Source: Vanilla planifolia (Eukaryota; Streptophyta; Magnoliopsida; Asparagales; Orchidaceae). From it: a stretch of DNA of 64,000 nucleotides. A program made the translations under genes and the position numbers. The notes below the pieces were generated by a model. It had not been told where the DNA came from. It searched no databases and worked only from the letters and a program-made list of their open reading frames with translations. Shown here one piece after another: positions 59,584-64,000 of the stretch. Location of the stretch: positions 28,860,569 through 28,924,568 of the forward strand of contig CM043871.1 of NCBI GenBank assembly GCA_023846275.1. Reading direction: 5' to 3'. The number at the start of each line of letters is the position of its first letter. Position 1 is the first letter of the stretch.

Positions 59584-60327
59584 AGCCAACATCAGTTTGT
59601 ATTCCATCTTTATCATTATGCTTCTGGTTTGGTTTGTTTCAATAAGAATGTTGTTTTTGGTGTATGGTGGTTTATAACCGTGTTTTGAACTCGACACATG
59701 CTGTTAGTTTGAGCCTTGATAGGTTTTAACTTCCATTTGGCTTGCTTTGGAGAGGAGTTTGTAATCTCCAGAATTTCTTTTATTGTTTATTTTTCATTTT
59801 TTGTTTTTTCAGTGCTTGAAAAAAATTGCATGTTCATATCCCCGTTGTGATGTGAGCCTAACTTTCGTAAATATTGTTGAACCCTTGAGGCTCCATTGTT
59901 CATCAATACTCCATTTCATCAGGCTCAAGTCTTTCCTGAGCGCAATTGCAATCAGCAATCTTGTCTCTTGCGTCAAAGACTTCATTTTAATAAAGCACAT
60001 ATTAAACATCATTCATTGTTTATTGCGGTGAAAAGTGATGGCGTTTGATTAAAAAAATTTTAATGTGCTTACATAGTTTTGGTTTTGTCGCCATGGTTTG
60101 GCAAAATGGTATATATTGTAGATGCCAAATTTCTCTCTTATACGGATCTGCGAATGAATTGCTTCAACATAGAGCTAATGCAGTAGAACACTAACATCAA
60201 AAATACATCATCACATGACAAACAGAAGCATAGACTTAACCCATAGGTGTGAGGAGGGGAGGACGACACAACATGCAACCGCGCCTTATTATTCGACAAA
60301 CAACACGGCAGACAAATACACGGACGC
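59584..60327. terminator. 3' ends of the convergent cyclophilin and lipid-transfer genes
   Basis: Cyclophilin 3' UTR with a clear AATAAA at 59989-59994, followed by the region shared with the 3' end of the minus-strand lipid-transfer gene. No other gene. Confidence 0.5.
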
Positions 60328-60870
60328 TTAGAAGATCACAAAAGGCTCAAAAAGATAGACCACCACAACCAACGCAAGCGAGAAGGCAACATGCGTAGCC
60401 ACAGGTTGCAGCAACCTTCCTCTGGAAACATTTGTGACGCCTCCCGGAGCTTGCGCCGGCGAAGTAACATCTGTAACACCTGCATCGGCAATACATGCAT
60501 TTAAAAATGACTACAGATTAGCTCAGCCTGTAGCGATATTTTACTTACCTTTACATCTGGAGACGGGCGGAGTACGCACGTCGCAAGCAACAGGGAGGTT
60601 CAGAGCGAGCGTCTGGTTGATGGTCACGCCGAACTGCGACGCGCCGCCGCCGAGCACCAAGCACAAGCAAACGGGGTTCGACTGCACAACTGTCGCCAGC
60701 TGCGAACAGCACGACGCAGATGGCGTTTGGCTGCTGCCCGAGACATAGCTCAGGCAGGGCGCAAGGCCGAGGATGGTCGATGTGCAGTCTGCGGTGGATT
60801 GCGCCCATGCCCTGGTTGACATGGTGAGCATGAACACGGCGAGGACCTTAGCGAGCTCTTTTGAATCCAT
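60328..60870 (-). CDS. GPI-anchored non-specific lipid-transfer protein (LTPG type)
   Basis: Secreted protein that binds hydrophobic molecules, tethered outside the plasma membrane; relatives contribute to cuticle or suberin lipid export. Exon 1 is 60870-60549 and exon 2 60479-60328, with an intron of 69 bp (GTAAGT...GCAG); 157 residues. Signal peptide about 1-23 (ends TRAWA/Q). The eight-cysteine motif is complete: C29, C39, C54-C55, C68-x-C70, C96, C106. After it come a short linker (GVTDVTSPAQAPGG) and a hydrophobic C-terminal tail typical of a GPI-attachment signal; the short spacer sets it apart from the Pro-rich neighbour at 62452-63305. The start chosen is the ATG giving a signal peptide of normal length. 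A TATA-like TATATATAT lies about 97 nt upstream. Confidence 0.93.
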
Positions 60871-60965
60871 TTAATGGTCGATCGTCTGCCTCCTAGAAGA
60901 CTCGAGAACGGACCTTGTAGAAGGAGAACCTCAGAACCTTGCTTGTTTCCATGCATGAATACGGC

Positions 60966-60976
60966 AATATATATAC
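60966..60976 (-). promoter_or_regulatory. TATA-like element of the lipid-transfer gene at 60328-60870
   Basis: On the minus strand it reads GTATATATATT, about 97 nt upstream of the start codon. Confidence 0.5.
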
Positions 60977-62451
60977 TTCTTAATGAGGTGCATTACGTCA
61001 TACTATTTATTTAGGTTGCTTATTAAACTAATCATGCATTCACCGTCTCTTCTAACTTGTTACGGCGGTTTGATTTAGTTTATTGCTTTTGCTGATTTTG
61101 CATTGCGGCTAACTTCGTTTTCATTTCATCACCTAGACAAGTTTGTGATTAATATCGGGCTGTGAGATGAATTCAACTCAAATAAATCAAAGACTTTTGT
61201 GGGCTGCTTGTGTAAGTGTTGAGGATTAGGTAATATGAACAATAAATAAATGCTTATCTGTGAACGTAGGATGCATGTACATGATGCTATCTAGAGTTTT
61301 AAGTCAAGATAGAGGTTAAAATATCCAACTGAAATAGCAACTCGAACCAATGTGGGTTTGATCCAAACATGAGAAAAGACTCACCAAGGGATTTTGGTTT
61401 GCTTGTTAAGTTAACTTGAAGATTGAAATTGCTCAACAATCAAGCTTGAATTGAAGTATAATAAGCAAATTATGTGATAAATTCATCTCAAATCCAAAAC
61501 ATTTGTGCCAAAAAAAGGAGTTAAGCCAAGATCTAATTGAACTAATTCAAAATGGTACAAAATAAACAACTATTTATCTATAAAAATATCTATTAAGAAA
61601 ATTTAATGATACAAAAAAATTAATTTATTAGATTAAAGTAATATATAATATATTTGATGTAGTTGAATGTACAAAGATGAACTTTAGAACTAAATGCTTT
61701 CTTCCTAGATCTCAAAAAGATTATAATTAATTTGAAAATTTTCAATCAATCTAATTTAAAGAATTAACTTCTAGGCAACCGTACTTCAAAGACAAAATAA
61801 TGTAAATCAATATATAACTTCAAGAACATAAAAAAATTGAACAATATGATATAAGATTTCAAGCTAATAAATTTTGATTTGAAACAAGCTCAAATAAAAA
61901 CATGACTAGAAAATTGCACAAATCAAAATGATTGTTTAAAATAGTTTTTAACCTAGATCAAATTAAATTAATTTGAACGAAATAATTAATCATTTATTTA
62001 TAAAGATATGAATTAATTTAAGAATATTTAGCCATACACAACAAATAAATTTATTAAATTATTATAGCATATGATATATTTAACGTAATTGAATCTACAA
62101 ATTAATTTATGAAATGGAATTTGTCTAGAAATAAAACCCTAATCGTATTTGGATTGATTTTAACTGAAAACCGGTAAGTAAATCTTAATTTGAACCAAAC
62201 CCAAATCTGATCCATCACAAATAAAACCACATTCAAAGTCAGTTTCGGCCCAAAAGTCCGGTCCGGTTGTTTATGGTACGCTTACTTTTTGGCCCATTTC
62301 AACAATTCATATTTGTCATATTTCATGCAAACCAATTTACAATCTATTTCTAATACACAAATAATAAATAATCTATCAATAATCTAAACAAATTTCCTTC
62401 AGTATTTCAATAACAATCTCATCAAATCACGACTTCACTGCATCAGGTACA
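60977..62451. other. AT-rich spacer between the two lipid-transfer genes
   Basis: Holds the upstream region of the first lipid-transfer gene and the 3' region of the second. AT-rich, with repeated short words (TTAATTTG, CAAATAAA) but no gene or clear mobile element. Confidence 0.6.
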
Positions 62452-63305
62452 CTAAAAAGCACAAAAAACAGCCAAAACGGACACGGCCAACATCGACAAG
62501 GATTGCACGGTCGAGATCTCTTTGGCCGAACTCGGTAGAACGAACGGCCGTTGGCCCTCAGATATGGACGGCGGGGATGCGATCCCAGGTGGTGTCAACG
62601 ATGACGATGTATCAGACGGTGGTGGCGATTCGACTTCAACCGCAGCTGAAAGATGAGGAAATATTCGAATCATACAATCAAATCATAACCGTTTGATTTC
62701 AAAATGAAAGCCGAAATTTCTTACGCATAGGCGGCTGAGGCGGTAGCGGAGGAAGAGATGGTGCATAGCTCACCGGACCTGAAATTAATTACACATCTCA
62801 GATCTGTGCACACAGTTCGTGAAGAGGGAGAGAGAAGTGAAATTTACACACCTGGAGGAGGAAGATTTGTTCCCACAGCTGCAGTTTATTTGAAGAACCA
62901 CCTTTAGGATTAGTGCAACAAAAGAAGAAAAGAACTAGAGGGCGGTAGGATTTGTTCCAGACCTGTGCTGCATTGGAGAGGCACAGACATGCCTCTGCAG
63001 AGGCGAGGGAGCGAGATGGCGAGCGTTCTGTTGATGGGCAGAGTGAGGGGAACGTTGCCGGTTAGAATAAGGCAGGCGCACTGCGCACTGTTGCTTATGA
63101 GGGAAGCCAGCGATCCGCAGCAGTCGCCCGTGGGAGAGCCTCCGCCGTTGGTGCTTCCCGTGAGGTAGTTCAAGCACGGGGTGAAGCTGCTGATGAGGGA
63201 GCTCGTGCACGCCGTCGTGATCTGACCGCGCGATGGCGGAAAGCTCATCGCTAAGACAATCGCGATGATTGCGCATACCAAAGAAATCGCTCGCATCGTT
63301 GCCAT
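62452..63305 (-). CDS. GPI-anchored non-specific lipid-transfer protein with Pro-rich spacer
   Basis: Same family as the gene at 60328-60870, with a longer extracellular spacer. Exons 63305-62963, 62878-62852, 62778-62725 and 62645-62452 join in phase 1 throughout and encode 205 residues. Signal peptide about 1-27 (ends PSRG/Q). Eight-cysteine motif: C33, C44, C62-C63, C76-x-C78, C103, C112. Then a Pro/Ser-rich linker (LPPPGPVSYAPSLPPLPPQPP and onward) that could be glycosylated, and a hydrophobic C-terminus (LSMLAVSVLAVFCAF) as a GPI-anchor signal. Exon 2 has only 27 nt. Without splicing, the first exon would read on into a short unrelated tail, so the four-exon model is preferred for the linker and anchor it restores. 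ATG at 63305 is used; one at 63296 is an alternative. Confidence 0.92.
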
Positions 63306-64000
63306 CGAATTGGAGGGAATGTTTTGAGGTGTGAAGAATTTGGGGCGTATTCGGCATCAGAGTCATGGCATAATATATATGTGTGTACGAAAGAGGGAAG
63401 GAACAGGGCTGCTCAGCAGGAGCTTGGGTTAGATCAAATGTTGGTTATGAAGCTTACCAACCTTAACTAATAGCTTTGTGTGAATGACAAAGACGTGAGG
63501 AAACTGTTAACTAGTTGAAGGTACCCAACAACAAATCGTCTTATTTGAAGGTATGACGATCGTTTATTTTTCAAGTATCGCCATTACTCGTTTTTTGTAA
63601 TGTTCTTTAACTAATAGGATTCACTGCATTTAAGAAACTGTATTGCTTGGGAAAAAATGCAAGAAGTTGCTTGTTTGCTTAAAAATATTTGGCAGCTGAG
63701 CACAACATCAAATTTTTCGGAGCATTTGGGAGTTAACCTGAATGTTTATCTTCTTCTAAAGATTAATTTTAACTCTGTAATGTATCCTTAGTTGTTTAAT
63801 TTTTTAGTCATATGGGTTCAGATGATGTCATTTTAAAATTTGATTTGAAAAAGTAAAATAGCATATGTGTCGCCAAGCCCCAAGTTTTCTTTCTCTTGTG
63901 CGAATAGCTGTGGATAAGGAGGTAAAACCCTCGATTTATATCAGTTTCAGGTCTCCTATTGTGTACTAACCATTGATTTTGACATTTAGACTTCTTTTTT
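63306..64000 (-). promoter_or_regulatory. Upstream region of the Pro-rich lipid-transfer gene
   Basis: A TATA-like ATATATATTA lies at 63371-63380 on the minus strand, about 65 nt upstream of the start codon. The rest, to the window end, shows no gene. Confidence 0.5.

Noticed and set aside
62910..63366. Other frames of about 130-143 codons over the second lipid-transfer gene
   Set aside because: Only the frame with a signal peptide and eight ordered cysteines is real. The 131-codon version reads through the first intron; the 143-codon frame is a shadow.
1..64000. tRNA, rRNA, CRISPR or bacterial-type operons
   Set aside because: No convincing tRNA A/B box pair or cloverleaf, no rRNA-like block, no regularly spaced short repeats, and all genes are spliced plant genes.

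Overview
This is a stretch of a plant nuclear genome, almost certainly a flowering plant. Every recognisable gene is a spliced eukaryotic gene with GT-AG (once GC-AG) introns and the products are plant-specific: a plastid tocopherol/plastoquinone methyltransferase, an SR-type cyclophilin and two GPI-anchored lipid-transfer proteins. The background is very AT-rich, introns are long and retroelement debris is abundant. Nothing in the sequence fixes the species. The long introns and the large solo LTR fit a mid-sized to large genome.

Layout: (1) 1-7684, + strand: the 3' part of a gene for a nuclear protein with three RRM domains and an acidic N-terminus (hnRNP Q/R type); its 5' end lies outside the window. 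(2) 7685-23402: a repeat-rich interval. It holds a broken fragment of the methyltransferase gene (8088-8288), a 2.9-kb solo LTR with a perfect 5-bp target duplication (10272-13205), and a decayed copy of the 3' end of the RRM gene (18545-19110). (3) 23403-40554, + strand: VTE3 (MPBQ/MSBQ methyltransferase), only three coding exons spread over 17 kb. (4) 43087-59583, + strand: a CYP63-like SR cyclophilin in 13 coding exons, probably with a non-coding first exon near 40.9-41.2 kb. (5) 60328-60870 and 62452-63305, - strand: two GPI-anchored non-specific lipid-transfer protein genes, convergent to the cyclophilin gene.

The most informative structure is a pair of diverged paralogous blocks. Block A (about 7460-8925) runs from the last exons of the RRM gene into a truncated VTE3 exon 1 and intron 1. 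Block B (about 18545-27062) runs from a dead copy of those RRM-gene exons into the intact VTE3 exon 1 and intron 1. In A the RRM part is alive and the VTE3 part dead; in B it is the reverse. This is what a tandem segmental duplication followed by complementary loss would leave, with repeat insertions in B (about 4.3 kb before VTE3 and 2.4 kb within intron 1).

The genes do not form one pathway. VTE3 acts in the chloroplast envelope in vitamin E and plastoquinone synthesis, the RRM protein and SR cyclophilin belong to nuclear RNA metabolism, and the two lipid-transfer proteins act at the cell surface. I saw no tRNA, rRNA, CRISPR array or prokaryote-type system, and no convincing new biological system.
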